From positions 1-64,000 of the forward strand of contig LFMX01000021.1 of the NCBI GenBank assembly GCA_001184405.1: 64,000 nt of DNA, in the 5' to 3' direction. This DNA comes from Candidatus Burkholderia humilis (GTDB lineage Bacteria; Pseudomonadota; Gammaproteobacteria; Burkholderiales; Burkholderiaceae). Positions 46,956 to 58,378 of this stretch are shown in pieces. How positions within the stretch are numbered: position 1 is the stretch's first letter; every line of letters starts with the position of its first letter. Below the pieces are notes generated by a model, which saw only the letters and a list, made by a program, of their open reading frames with translations, was not told where the DNA came from and searched no databases. The position numbers were made by a program, and so were the translations under genes.

Positions 46956-48046
46956 ATGAACGAAACTCAAGCATCCGCCGCCGAACTTGCGCATCGTGCC
47001 CGATACGCTTCACGCCTATGTACGCGCCATCTGGGAGAGCGCCGGCAGCGCGCCGCGCGAAGCGGAACTGGTCGCGGATCATCTCGTGATGGCGAATCTG
47101 TCGGGTCACGATTCGCACGGCGTCGGCATGATTCCGCGCTATACGGCATCGCTTGCGGACGGGCAGTTGCAGCTCAACACCCAGTGCGTGACGTGGGCGC
47201 CGTGCTCACCGTCGATGGCCGCAAAGGTTTCGGCCAGGTCGTCGCGTTCGAAGCGATGGAACTCGGTATCGAACGGGCGAAGAAGCTCGGCGTGTGCGCG
47301 GTCGGATTGCGCAATGCGCATCACATCGGGCGGATCGGGCATTGGGCGGAACAGTGCGCGAAGGCGGGCATGGTTCGTTCCACTTCGTGAACGTGGCGGG
47401 CGATCCGCTCGTCGCGCCATATGGCGGTATCGACCGGCGATTCGGTACGAATCCGTTTTGCGCAGCGTATCCGCGCGAGGGAAAGACGCCGCTGGTGCTG
47501 GATTTCGCGACGGCGGGCATCGCGTATGGCAAGACGCGCGTGGCGTACAACAAGGGCGTGAAGGTCGCGCCGGGCATGCTGCTGGATCACGCGGGCAAGC
47601 CGACCGTCGAGCCGAAAGTGATGCACGAGGAACCGTTCGGCACGCTCACGGCGTTCGGTCTGCACAAGGGTTCGGGGCTTGCCGCGTTGTGCGAGATTTT
47701 CGGCGGTGCGCTGTCGGGCGGTTACACCACGCGCGACAGCACGCTCGAGAAGACGAACGCAATCATCAATTGCATGACATCGGTGGTTCTGGACCCGAAC
47801 GCCTTCGATGTGCCCGCCGCGCAAGCCGAAGCGGAAGCGTTTCTCGAATGGATGAAGGCGTCGCCGAAAGCGGAGGGCGTCGATGCGATTTACGCGCCGG
47901 GCGAGCCGGAAGACGTGCGTCGCGCGGAACGCCGTGCGAACGGCATTGCGATCGATCCGACGACGTGGAAGCAGATTCGTGAATCCGCGGTGAAGTCGGG
48001 AATGGCTGCGGACGACATCGAGAAATTCGCGGGCGCGCTGAAGTAA
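46956..48046 (+). pseudogene. Ldh-family (malate/lactate/ureidoglycolate) dehydrogenase, three frameshifts
   Basis: The ATG at 46956 follows AAGGAG and encodes MNETQASAAE, then the frame changes at about 46988 to RIVPDTLHAYVRAIWESAGS and LVMANLSGHDSHGVGMIPRY (the conserved substrate-site SHGV). Near 47185 it changes again to LTVDGRKGFGQVVAFEAMEL and RNAHHIGRIGHWAEQCAKAG (catalytic His). Near 47370 it changes to FHFVNVAGDPLVAPYGGIDR, then stays open to 48046 (GALSGGYTTRDSTLEKTNAI). This NAD(P)-dependent family oxidises 2-hydroxy acids. The C-terminal 225 codons are clean. Confidence 0.85.
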
Positions 48047-48052
48047 AAGTGG

Positions 48053-48090
48053 ATCGGCGAAATTGGCTTGACCAATTTCGCCGATTTTCT
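48053..48090. terminator. Bidirectional hairpin terminator
   Basis: ATCGGCGAAATTGG pairs with CCAATTTCGCCGAT (14 bases) around CTTGA, followed by TTTCTT, between converging gene remnants. Confidence 0.82.
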
Positions 48091-48780
48091 TATACAAGCT
48101 CTTTTTCGATCCAGTCGATCACCGAATCGCGCTTCGGCGTCCAGCCGAGCAACTTGCGCGCACGGGTTCCGCGCACGCGGCTATTCGAGCCGAGACCGTA
48201 GTTGGCCATTTCATAGCCCCATTCCTTGACGGCCTCTTCGAACGGCCAATCTTCCGGACCGCGCAGTTTCAGCGTTTTGGCCATCGCAGTCGTCATGTCG
48301 CGGAATTGCGCTTCGCCGCTTTCGACGAAATAGAATGTGCCGGCGGGCGTCTTGTCGAGCGCGCGGCGATAGACGTCGACGACATCGTCGATATGCACAT
48401 TCGACCAGATATTCAGCCCGCGTCCCACGTGCCGCACGATGCCGCTTTTCTTCGCCTGCCGCTCCAGACGCAGCAACTGTACGCTCGCCGTATCCGGCAC
48501 CGCGCCGTGGCCGTAGATCAGTGTGTTGCACAGCACGGCCGAGCGCACGCCGCGCTTGGCTGCATCGAGAACGAGATTGTCGATGGCGCCGCGCGGCGCT
48601 TTATCGGCGGTCGGTTCGGGCAAATTGTCTTCCGTGTAGATTCTCCGATGCCTCGCCGCCCGACGCGTCGCCGACGATGCCCGATCCGCTCGTGTGCAGA
48701 AACGGCTTGTTCGAGCCTTCGAACGCCGCGATCAGCGTATCGACCGCGCCGCGTTGATCACGGCGTCCGTCGCACGCGCT
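48090..48780 (-). pseudogene. NAD-dependent epimerase/dehydratase, N-terminus lost
   Basis: The C-terminal 177 codons are clean (VLDAAKRGVRSAVLCNTLIY, WSNVHIDDVVDVYRRALDK, WTPKRDSVIDWIEKELV). Upstream, GAVDTLIAAFEGSNKPFLH and TSGSGIVGDASGGEASEN lie in another frame, with a shift near 48640. Before that only a few codons (ATDAVINAA, near 48760-48780) remain. The GxxGxxG dinucleotide-binding start, about 70 residues, is missing. At about 48781 the sequence joins the inside of a phosphoesterase gene on the same strand. Confidence 0.8.
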
Positions 48781-50187
48781 TACGACCGTGTCCTTCCACT
48801 GCGGCCCGCGCTGAATATGCTCGATGACGTTCGTGATATGACGATCGCCCGCGGCGACATCCGCGTAACCGGCGTGCATGTTCAGATTGCCCTACAGCTT
48901 GTAGAATGTTACGGGCGGCAGATGACCCGCATCGATACGGCGATCAGGCGATTGGTGGAGGCGTCATCGCCGAGACCGGCATCGCGCAAATGCTGAACGC
49001 GCGCTTCCGTGCCCGGCGCATAGTTCTTGAAGTAGTTGAACGGCTGATGGTGATACTGGAAATCCGGCACCGCGCCCGTGTCGCGATTGTCGAGCGCGTA
49101 TTGCCATGCGCCGCTGTACCACGCCCAGTCGACGCCCTTCGCCGAAAGCCGGTCGCCGATGGTCGCGTAGGTTTGCGGCGGCAATACGAGCGCGTTCGAT
49201 GAATCGGCGAAACGCGGATCGCCGCCCGGCGCGGGCCGGATATTGCTCGGCTGATACGGCGGGAACATCGTGTTGACCGCGTAGCCGTCAGCGCGCCATC
49301 GCGCACGAATTTGGGCGGACTGTCGAGCGCCGACCTGGGTGAATCGGGCGCGAGTTTTAGCCGCGCGCTGGTCGCGTCATCGCCATCGACGACAGCCAGC
49401 AATTTCGCCGCCGGGCCGTTTGCGCGTTCGGATAAAACGGCGCTTGCGCGGAAATCAAGAATATGTGGTTCAGCCACGAACCGCTGAACGCGGACATGAA
49501 GAAGTTGTCGCACAGCGTGTACTGATGCGCGAGTCCCCAGAGCCTCAAGGTATCGGGCGAATTCTGGTAATGCCCCATCACGAGACCGCCCGAATCGCCC
49601 CACGCGGCGAACTGGTTGTTGCGGCCTGCGTTGATCTGCATCTGATTCTGATAGAAGCGATGCACCAGATCCCGCGTGATGACGGTATTCGGCAGCGGCG
49701 CGCCGTGTGCATCGGCAATCCGGAACGGCCCGTTGCGCAGGCCGGTAATCTGGTTTTCCGCGATCGCGTAACGCATGCCGTCGACTTCCTGCGACTGCGG
49801 CACGAGCCCGCCCCAGATTTTCGGCAGCGTGGGCATGGGCGTCACGCCGTCGCGATCAAGCTGCGTGAACTGCGCGGCCGGCACGTCCGACAGCGGAAAA
49901 CGCCCGCCCGGATAGTTGCCGAACAGATTCGTGAAGCTGCGGTTTTCCGCATAAATCACGACGATGTGCTTCACTTTCGCGTTGAGCGTTTGATCGAGTG
50001 CGGCATCGGCGGCGGTCTTCGGCGTGGACGGTTTGTGGTCGAACAGATTGCAGCCACCGAGCGTCAGGCCCGCGAGACCGACGCCGGCGGCCAGCAGACG
50101 CCGGCGCGCGAGATCTGACGGGACGTCGTCGGTCAGGGGATCCATGCTGGAAGGAAGACCGTACTGCGAATGGTCGTGCTCGTTCAT
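48781..50187 (-). pseudogene. Phosphoesterase (phospholipase C/acid phosphatase type), C-terminus deleted
   Basis: From ATG 50187 the protein starts MNEHDHSQYGLPSSMDPLTD. A twin-arginine-like, lipobox-bearing export signal follows (LARRRLLAAGVGLAGLTLGG then C). The catalytic entrance IVVIYAENRSFTNLFGNYPG is the ENRSFD-type motif of the phosphoesterase family. Frame changes occur near 49425, 49290 and 48935. A TAG (48892-48894) replaces Gln in FYKLQGNLNMH. The region NMHAGYADVAAGDRHITNVI, EHIQRGPQWKDTVV is the last recognisable part, and the remaining C-terminal portion is missing at the join with the epimerase. It was a secreted enzyme releasing phosphate from esters. Confidence 0.85.
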
Positions 50188-50370
50188 CGCTCGATTCCTC
50201 TTGAACAGGCGGGTGAAGACGACGCTCAACCGCGCGCCGTCACAGAGAGTGACAGCGCATGATGCCGCCGGCGGAAACTCGGCCGAACGGCATAGGAGCG
50301 ATTTAGACACGCACGAGAATGCGCCTATGTCTTTTGGCCGACTGGAAACCGTCGAGCGACATGACTAACA

Positions 50371-51156
50371 TCAACTGAACACGAGCTTTATTCCGACGAG
50401 AACGAGCGTCGCGGCGAGCACGTGGCGCAGCAAGGCTTCCGGCGCTTTGGAAGACAGCATGCTGCCAATGGCAATGCCCGGAATCGAGCCCACGAGGAGC
50501 GAGGCCAGCAGCGACCAGTCGACCGAGCCAAGCATCCAGTGGCCCGCGCCCGCGATCAGCGTGAGCGGCACGGCATGCGCCACGTCGGAACCGACGATGC
50601 GTACCGTCGCCAGGCGCGGATAGAGCAGCAGCAGCACCGTCACACCGATCGCACCCGCGCCGACCGAGGTGATCGACACCAGCACGCCGAGAATGGCGCC
50701 GGTGAAAACGGTCCAGAACGCGGTGCGACCCGGCCGTTCGGGGCGGTTGCGCCCATGCTGATACGCGAGGCGCGCAAGTTGCGGCCGGAACACGAGCGAT
50801 ACAGCCGTAATGAGCAGCGCCGTGCCGAGTATGTGCTGGATGAGGCGCGCGGTATCGGGCGAAGCAATGCCGTGCTCGTGCAGGAAGTAGAGCGTGATGG
50901 CGGTGGCCGGCACGCTGCCCGCCGCGAGCCGCCCGGTGATGCGCCAGTCGACCGAGCCTTTCAGCCCGTGCACGAGCGTGCCGGCGGATTTCGTGGCGGC
51001 GGCGTAGAGCAGGTCGGTGCCGACGGCGGTCGCGGGATGAATACCGAAGAGCAGGACGAGCAGCGGGGTCATCAGCGATCCGCCGCCGACACCCGTCAGG
51101 CCGACCAGAAAGCCGACCGCGAGTCCGGAAGCGGAATAAAGTAAGTCGATATGCAT
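50371..51156 (-). CDS. TauE/SafE-family anion exporter
   Basis: The 261-residue protein has about eight membrane helices in two homologous halves. The family loops are FLVGLTGVGGGSLMTPLLV and ILGVLVSITSVGAGAIGVTV, each with a Gly-rich re-entrant turn. Members export sulfite, sulfoacetate or related anions; the substrate here is not known. The frame is intact and alone. It is separated from the debranching gene by a divergent gap with promoters. Confidence 0.87.
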   Translation of the reverse strand: MHIDLLYSASGLAVGFLVGLTGVGGGSLMTPLLVLLFGIHPATAVGTDLLYAAATKSAGTLVHGLKGSVDWRITGRLAAGSVPATAITLYFLHEHGIASPDTARLIQHILGTALLITAVSLVFRPQLARLAYQHGRNRPERPGRTAFWTVFTGAILGVLVSITSVGAGAIGVTVLLLLYPRLATVRIVGSDVAHAVPLTLIAGAGHWMLGSVDWSLLASLLVGSIPGIAIGSMLSSKAPEALLRHVLAATLVLVGIKLVFS

Positions 51157-51344
51157 GCGCGCGGAGAACCCGTCAGGCGTGGTTAGGTCGAAAAACCGTC
51201 GATGATAGCCGGTAAGCGACCCCAGTGCTGCACGAAAGCAACCACTGAACTGGAGCTTGGCACGACGCGGGACGCATCATGCGGCGCACGGCCAGCCCGC
51301 ATGACGTCAGCGAATTCCTTTCACGTCACTTTCAGGAAAGTGCG

Positions 51345-53576
51345 ATGGATACGAAGGATCAGACGCAACAGCAACAGCAGCGAGCGGGAAGTGCGGACAA
51401 GGTGTTCACCCCGACTGAAAACGTCAATGTTTCGAGCGAACGGCAGTTCGTCTTGAAGTCGGGCAACACCTTCGCCGTGTATGACGCGAACGGCGACATG
51501 CGCGGACGCGACGATGGACTGTTCGTCAACGATACGCGCGTGCTGTCGGAACTCATGCTCACGTTCGGCGGACGGGCGCCGTCGCTTTTGTCGGGCAGCG
51601 TGTCGAGCGACAACGCCGTCTTCACCGCGCACCTGACCAACAAGCCGCTGCCGCCCATCGGCGGGGAGCGCACGCCCGAAGGCGTGATTCACGTCGAGCG
51701 AAAACGCGTGCTGTCGGGGCATGTGCTGCACGAAAGTATCGTGTTGACGAACTACGGCACCGAGCCGTCGACCGTTCCGTTGTCGATTTCCTTCAAAGCC
51801 GACTTTCTCGATATGTTCGAAGTGCGCGGCGCCAAGCGCGGCAAGCGCGGAACGTTACGGCCGCCGGTCGTCGGGAACGGCGAAGTGGTGCTGTGTTATA
51901 TCGGGCTGGACGAAGTGGAGCGCATCGCGCGCATCCAGTTCACGCCCGCGCCGGATGTACTGTCGCCGGATCGCGCCGACTATGCGCTTCATATTCAGTC
52001 GGAGACAGCGATTTCCGTGTATCTGTCGGTGACGGCCGTCACGACCGCGCTCAGCGACGCCAGCGAAGAAAGCAAGCGCAATGCGGCCGAAGCCGCCGAA
52101 TGCGCGCCGGAATCGGGCCGTCCCGCAATTCGCGAAGCGCTCGTCGATGCTCACCGCCGCATGCGCGACCGGCGCAAGGCGAGCGCGCGCGTACGATCGA
52201 GCAATCCGCTTTTCAGCGAATGGATCGACCGTTCGCTCGCCGATCTCGGGCTGCTGACGACGGATCTCGAAACTGGTCCGTATCCCTACGCCGGCATTCC
52301 GTGGTTTTCGACGGCGTTCGGGCGCGACGCTATCATCACGTCGCTACAGATGCTGTGGCTGCATCCGACGCTCGCGCGCGGCGTGCTGTGTTTCCTCTCC
52401 GCCAATCAGGCGAAAGAAGACTCCGCCTTCCGCGATGCCGAAGTCGGCAAGATCATGCACGAGATGCGCAAGAGCGAAATGGCGGCGACCGGCGAAGTGC
52501 CGTTCGCGCTGTATTACGGCGGCGTCGACAGCACGCCGCTCTTTATCGTGCTGGCGGGCGCGTATGCGCAGCGTACCGGCGATACCGCGCTCATCGACGA
52601 AATCTGGCCGTCGCTGCAACTCGCCGCGGACTGGGTCGCGCGTCATTGCGACAAGAATCCGGACGGATTGCTCGACTATCAGCGCGCGACCGAGCATGGG
52701 CTCGCGAATCAGGGCTGGAAAGACAGTCACGATTCCGTGTTCCATGCCGACGGCCGGTTCCCCATCGGGCCGATTTCGCTGGTGGAAGTGCAGGCGTATG
52801 CATCGACGGCATTTTCGACGATGGCGCGCCTCGCCCAAGAGCGCGGCGACGAAACGCGTCTGGCCGATTACGAGCGGCGCGCGCATCATATCCGCGAGAA
52901 AGTCGAGGCGAAATACTGGATGCCGGACATGGAGTTTTACGGCATCGCGCTGGATGGGAAGGGCGAGCTGTGCCGCGTGCTGTCGTCGAGTGCGGGGCAC
53001 TTGCTCGCGTTCGATCTCGTCGAGCGCGAGCGCGGCGAGGCGGTCGCGCGGCAGCTCGAATCGGCGCTCTTTCATACAGGCTGGGGCATACGCACGCTCG
53101 CGGCCGGGCAGCCGCGCTTCAATCCGATGTCGTATCACAACGGCTCGGTGTGGCCGCACGATACCGCCTTGTGTGCGCGCGGCCTCGCGCGTTACGGCGA
53201 GCGCGGCGCGGCGGTCGGCATTCTTCAGGCGCTGTTCGAAGCGGCGGTGACGTTCGATATGCGTTTGCCCGAGCTGTTCTGCGGTTTTACGCGTCAGCGC
53301 GGCGGGCGGCCGATTGCGTATCCGGTCGCGTGTCTGCCGCAGGCGTGGGCGGCGGGCACGCCGTTCATGATTCTCGAAGCGTGTCTCGGCGTGACGGTGG
53401 ATGCCGTCAACGACGAGATTCGCGTCGACCGGCCGCAGTTGCCGGAGGGAATCGACTGGCTGGAAATCGGCGATCTGAAACTGGGCGACAAGGACGTGAC
53501 GATCACGTTCCGGCGCGTGGGCGGGCAGGTCGTGCCGTCGGTGGAAGGCGCGGCGCGCGTGGTTGCGGTGCTTTGA
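51345..53576 (+). CDS. Glycogen debranching-type glucosidase
   Basis: The 743-residue protein has an N-terminal beta-sandwich domain of the glycogen-debranching N-terminal family (VLKSGNTFAVYDANGDMRGR, NDTRVLSELMLTFGG) and a C-terminal (alpha/alpha)6 barrel of the amylo-alpha-1,6-glucosidase type (YPYAGIPWFSTAFGRDAIIT, MSYHNGSVWPHDTALCARGL). The acidic residues of GRDA and PHDTA lie where catalysis is expected. The ATG at 51345 follows AGGAAAG. It is intact and monocistronic with a terminator. Its likely role is trimming of storage glucan or trehalose-related oligosaccharides in the cytoplasm. Confidence 0.87.
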   Translation: MDTKDQTQQQQQRAGSADKVFTPTENVNVSSERQFVLKSGNTFAVYDANGDMRGRDDGLFVNDTRVLSELMLTFGGRAPSLLSGSVSSDNAVFTAHLTNKPLPPIGGERTPEGVIHVERKRVLSGHVLHESIVLTNYGTEPSTVPLSISFKADFLDMFEVRGAKRGKRGTLRPPVVGNGEVVLCYIGLDEVERIARIQFTPAPDVLSPDRADYALHIQSETAISVYLSVTAVTTALSDASEESKRNAAEAAECAPESGRPAIREALVDAHRRMRDRRKASARVRSSNPLFSEWIDRSLADLGLLTTDLETGPYPYAGIPWFSTAFGRDAIITSLQMLWLHPTLARGVLCFLSANQAKEDSAFRDAEVGKIMHEMRKSEMAATGEVPFALYYGGVDSTPLFIVLAGAYAQRTGDTALIDEIWPSLQLAADWVARHCDKNPDGLLDYQRATEHGLANQGWKDSHDSVFHADGRFPIGPISLVEVQAYASTAFSTMARLAQERGDETRLADYERRAHHIREKVEAKYWMPDMEFYGIALDGKGELCRVLSSSAGHLLAFDLVERERGEAVARQLESALFHTGWGIRTLAAGQPRFNPMSYHNGSVWPHDTALCARGLARYGERGAAVGILQALFEAAVTFDMRLPELFCGFTRQRGGRPIAYPVACLPQAWAAGTPFMILEACLGVTVDAVNDEIRVDRPQLPEGIDWLEIGDLKLGDKDVTITFRRVGGQVVPSVEGAARVVAVL

Positions 53577-53583
53577 TGGGAGG

Positions 53584-53610
53584 GCGACGCCCTCGATCGG
53601 GCGTCGCTTT
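53584..53610. terminator. Hairpin terminator between debranching gene and pobA
   Basis: GCGACGCC (53584-53591) pairs with GGCGTCGC (53600-53607), followed by TTTC. Confidence 0.65.
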
Positions 53611-53620
53611 CTCTCGGGCG

Positions 53621-54923
<1,303 letters not shown>

Positions 54924-54995
54924 TTAGGGAAAGTCCTGAGCGCGAACTCATGCGCGACTTCCGCCAGTGGCCGAAGTCGCGCAGTCTCATGAACC

Positions 54996-56023
54996 TCAAC
55001 CCTTCAACTGATTCTTCCGATACTCTCCCTGCCGATTCAGCATCCACCCCGGATACTCCGCCGGCAACTGACTCACCTCATCCAGCGCTGCCAACTCATC
55101 CTCATTGAGCCGAACCTTCGTTGCGGCGATATTGTCATCGAGCTGATTGACGCGTTTTGCCCCAATAATCACGCTCGTCACCGGCTTCTGATGCAGCAGC
55201 CAGGCCAGCGCGATCTGCGCCACCGATACGCCTTTGCTCTCGGCCACGCGTCGCAGTCATACGCGCGGTCCACGTTCACCGGCGGAAAGTCGAATTTTGT
55301 GCGGCGGCTGCCTTCTTCCTTGCCGCCGTCGCGCGTGAATTTGCCCGACAAGAGACCGCTCGCGAGCGGACTCCACACCATCAACCCGACGTTTTCGCTC
55401 TGCAAAAGCGGCACGATTTCGCGTTCCAGATCGCGCCCGGCGATCGTGTAATACGCCAGCAACGATTCGAAACGCGCCAGCCCGAGCCGCTCCGAAATGC
55501 CGAGCGCCTTCATGATCTGCCACGCCGCCCAGTTCGACACGCCGATGTACCGCACATGCCCGTGCTGCACGAGATTGTCGAGCGCCCGCAGCGTTTCCTC
55601 GATCGGCGTGGCCGGATCGAAACCGTGAATCTGATACAGATCGATGTGATCGAGCTGCAGGCGCTTCAAACTCGCCTTCACGCCATCGATGATGTGATAC
55701 CGCGACGCGCCGCGCGAATTCGCGCCCTTGGTGCCGGTTTCGCCCAGAATCTTGGTCGCGACGACCACATTTTCGCGCGGCACTTTCAGGTTCTTGAGCC
55801 CCTGTCCGGTGATGATTTCGGACGCGCCATCGGTGTAGACATCGGCGGTATCGATGAAATTGATGCCTGGATCCAGCGAGCGCCCGATCAGCGTGTCGGC
55901 TTCCGCCTGCTGAAGTTGACCGATGTTGTCCCAGATGCCGCCGGTGCCGCTGCCGAACGTCATCGTGTCGAGACAGAGTTCCGAAACGAAAAGACCGGTA
56001 TTGCCGAATTTCTTGTAGCGCAT
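54996..56023 (-). pseudogene. Aldo/keto reductase, one frameshift
   Basis: The protein starts MRYKKFGNTGLFVSELCLDT and has the catalytic elements NFIDTADVYTDGASEI, VVVATKILGETG (Lys) and DLYQIHGFDP (His). It is clean for about 255 codons to NVDRAYDC. Near 55255 the frame slips. The last 83 residues (ESKGVSVAQIALAWLLHQ, SVIIGAKRVNQLDDNIAA) are in another frame and stop at 54996. The missing end contributes to NADPH binding. It is divergent from the AraC regulator, a common regulator-target arrangement. Confidence 0.88.
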
Positions 56024-56234
56024 GGTTGGACGGACCGGGCGCACGCGGCTTGGCAAAGGCAAGCGGGCGTTGCGCCGACAATGCAGTATCTGCCTGCAAC
56101 GTGCGCCGTTCATAGCCTGATTCTGTTCAATCCTTGCCTGTTTCTGCAAACGCGCCCGGCGACCCCGAGCGCAATCGCGCACGCGCGAGTAAGGCTAGGC
56201 GGACTTACTTCCAGACGAAATTCCTTCGGAAATC

Positions 56235-57215
56235 ATGGCGCTAAACGATACGCCCGGCTTCGACGGGCAGATGCATCCGATCATCCCAAAAGCGGGCGTC
56301 TTGATGCCGCGCTTGACGCCGCGCGGCTCGATCTCGTCGCGCTGCTCGACCACTTCACGCTCGGCTGCGAAGGCACGGTCGAGACCTGCGTGCCCGGGTT
56401 TTTCCTGCACCGCATCATGAATCCAGGCGGGCCGAAGCACGGCATTCAAACGCCCGCGCTCGCGCTGATTGCGCAGGGTTCCAAGCGGCTGATGGTCGGC
56501 GACGAGGATCTATAACTACGATCCGATGCACTATCTCGTGTCGTCGGTCGATTTGCCGGTGTGCGGGCAGGTGTCGGTCGCGAGCGAGTCCGAGCCGTAT
56601 CTCGGCGTGCGGCTGGATTTGGACGTCGACGAAATCACGTCGCTGATTCAGGACCAGAATCTACCGCCAGCCACGCACGACGATGCATCGCGCGGTCTGT
56701 ACGTGAACTGTCTCGGCAGTTCGATGCTCGACGCCGTGCTGCGCCTCCTGCATCTCGTCGATACCCTCGAAAACGTGCCCATTCTCGCGCCGCTGGTCAA
56801 GCGCGAGATTCTGTACCGGCTGCTGATGAACGGCTCCGGCGCGCGGCTGCGGCAGATCGCGCTGCAGGACAGCCAGACGCAGCGCATCGCAAAGGCCATT
56901 CAGTTGCTGCGACGGAATTTCGATCAGCCGCTGCGCGTGGAAGATATCGCGCGCGACGTGCATATGAGCGTGTCGTCGCTGCATCATCATTTCAAGGCGG
57001 TGACGGCCATGAGCCCGTTGCAGTATCAGAAACAATTGCGCCTTCAGGAAACGCGGCGCCTGATGCTGCTCGATATCGCCGATGCCGCGACCGCCGCGCA
57101 TCGCGTGGGCTATGAGAGCGCGTCGCAATTCAGCCGCGAGTACAGCCGCCTGTTCGGTGCGCCGCCGTTGCGCGATACGCGTCGCTGGCGCGATGCGGCC
57201 GCTGCGGGCGCATAA
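56235..57215 (+). pseudogene. AraC-family regulator, two frameshifts
   Basis: The first codons from ATG 56235 give MALNDTPGFDGQMHPIIPKA. Near 56300 the frame changes to ARLDLVALLDHFTLGCEGTV and ETCVPGFFLHRIMNPGGPKH of the AraC N-terminal cupin-type domain. Near 56512 it changes again to YNYDPMHYLVSSVDLPVCGQ, and from there it is clean to 57215 with both helix-turn-helix units (LRVEDIARDVHMSVSSLHHH and AAHRVGYESASQFSREYSRL). It is divergent from the broken aldo/keto reductase, its likely target. A product starting inside would keep the DNA-binding domain but lack most of the sensor. Confidence 0.85.
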
Positions 57216-57252
57216 ACAACTTTTTGGCAGGCGCGGCGTTGATGGCCTTGAA

Positions 57253-57296
57253 TGAAATAAATCGATGCGACGGCGCTGCCGCATCGATTTATTTCA
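57253..57296. repeat. Perfect 17-base inverted repeat
   Basis: TGAAATAAATCGATGCG pairs perfectly with CGCATCGATTTATTTCA around a ten-base loop. It lies 38 bases after the AraC stop and about 65 before the next start. It has an AT-rich base and no T run, so it is either a terminator of unusual form or an operator. Confidence 0.8.
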
Positions 57297-57362
57297 TCGT
57301 CCGCGGAATAGTGCAGCGCTTCCGAACGTTCTACGGATACTTCTACAACAAGGAAAGATGAA

Positions 57363-57728
57363 ATGAAGAAGCGAATCCTGACGACCGTCGCCCTGTCCGC
57401 CGCCTGCGTCGCAACCGTCGCGTTTGCGGCGCCGCCGAAAGAATCGAACGGCATGTATGTCGATTCGAGCGGCATGACGCTCTACACCTTCGGCAAGGAC
57501 AAGGCCGGCTCGCCGAGCGCCTGCACGGACGGCTGCGCCGAAGCGTGGCCCGCCGCGATGGCCGGCGTATCCGATCAGCCGAGCGGCAAATGGACCACCG
57601 TCTCCGCCGATGGCGGCAAGCAGTGGGCCTACGATGGCAAGCGCGTCTACACGTTCAAGAAAGATACCAAGGCCGGCGACATGAACGGCGACAACTTCAA
57701 GGACGTCTGGCACGTCGTGAAATCCTGA
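57363..57728 (+). CDS. Exported YxFxxD-repeat protein (COG4315 type)
   Basis: The 121-residue protein has a signal peptide (MKKRILTTVALSAACVATVA, cleavage after AFA) and the repeat signature MTLYTFGKDKAGSPSACTDG and KRVYTFKKDTKAGDMNGDNF, with a Cys pair in ACTDGCAEAWP. This matches the family described as predicted lipoproteins with Yx(F/W/Y)xxD repeats; here the N-terminus is a plain signal peptide. AAGGAAAGATGAA precedes the ATG. The frame is intact. In many genomes such genes sit beside an ECF sigma/anti-sigma pair, as here. Confidence 0.83.
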   Translation: MKKRILTTVALSAACVATVAFAAPPKESNGMYVDSSGMTLYTFGKDKAGSPSACTDGCAEAWPAAMAGVSDQPSGKWTTVSADGGKQWAYDGKRVYTFKKDTKAGDMNGDNFKDVWHVVKS

Positions 57729-57856
57729 CGCCGCGCGCGTTTACGTGCTGCGCGGAATATTTCGCGCGGTGCGCCAGTCAATATTTCAACGGATATCGAT
57801 CATGGAACGAGCGATCGGCATGAAGGCGTGCGCGCGCGCCGACGGGCACGTCGGCC

Positions 57857-58378
57857 TTGAGCTTCGAGAGCGATCTACTCGCGCATCTGCCGCAGTTGCG
57901 CCGCTATGCGCGCGCTGACGGGCGATCGCGCCTGGGCCGACGACCTCGTGCAGGATGCGACCGAGCGCGCGCTGAATCGCGCAAAATCGTTTCACGCGGG
58001 CACGAATCTGCGCGCGTGGCTGTTCACGATCATGCGCAATCTGTTTATCGACCAGTTGCGCGGACGGCGCGACATCGCCGTCGACGATGAAACCGCGCCG
58101 TGGCGGCACATGGCCGCGCCGCGCGGCGAAGTCGACGGACTCGTGCTGCGCGACGTGCGGCGCGCGCTGTATTGCCTGCCGGTCGAGCAGCGGGAAGTGA
58201 TGTTGCTGGTGTGTGTCGAGAGGAAATGAGTTATCAGGAGACCGCTGTGGTGCTGAATATGCCGGCTGGAACCGTGATGTCGCGCCTGTCGAGAGCGCGC
58301 GAGCACATGCGTATCCTGCTCGGTGAGGAGACGGGGAAGAAGCCGTCGTCGTCGTTGAAAGTGGTGAGCCGGTCATGA
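57857..58378 (+). pseudogene. ECF-type RNA polymerase sigma factor, two frameshifts
   Basis: Region 2 is split: SFESDLLAHLPQLRRYARA in one frame, then from about 57915 LTGDRAWADDLVQDATERAL and LRAWLFTIMRNLFIDQLRGR in another. Near 58222 a further shift separates VEQREVMLLVCVE from the region 4 helix-turn-helix EMSYQETAVVLNMPAGTVMS, RLSRAREHMRILLGE. Three frames together give about 170 residues, normal for a minimal sigma-70 of the extracytoplasmic class. No good ATG is in the first frame; a TTG at 57857 is used, so the 5' end may also be damaged. Its stop overlaps the anti-sigma start by ATGA. Confidence 0.85.
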
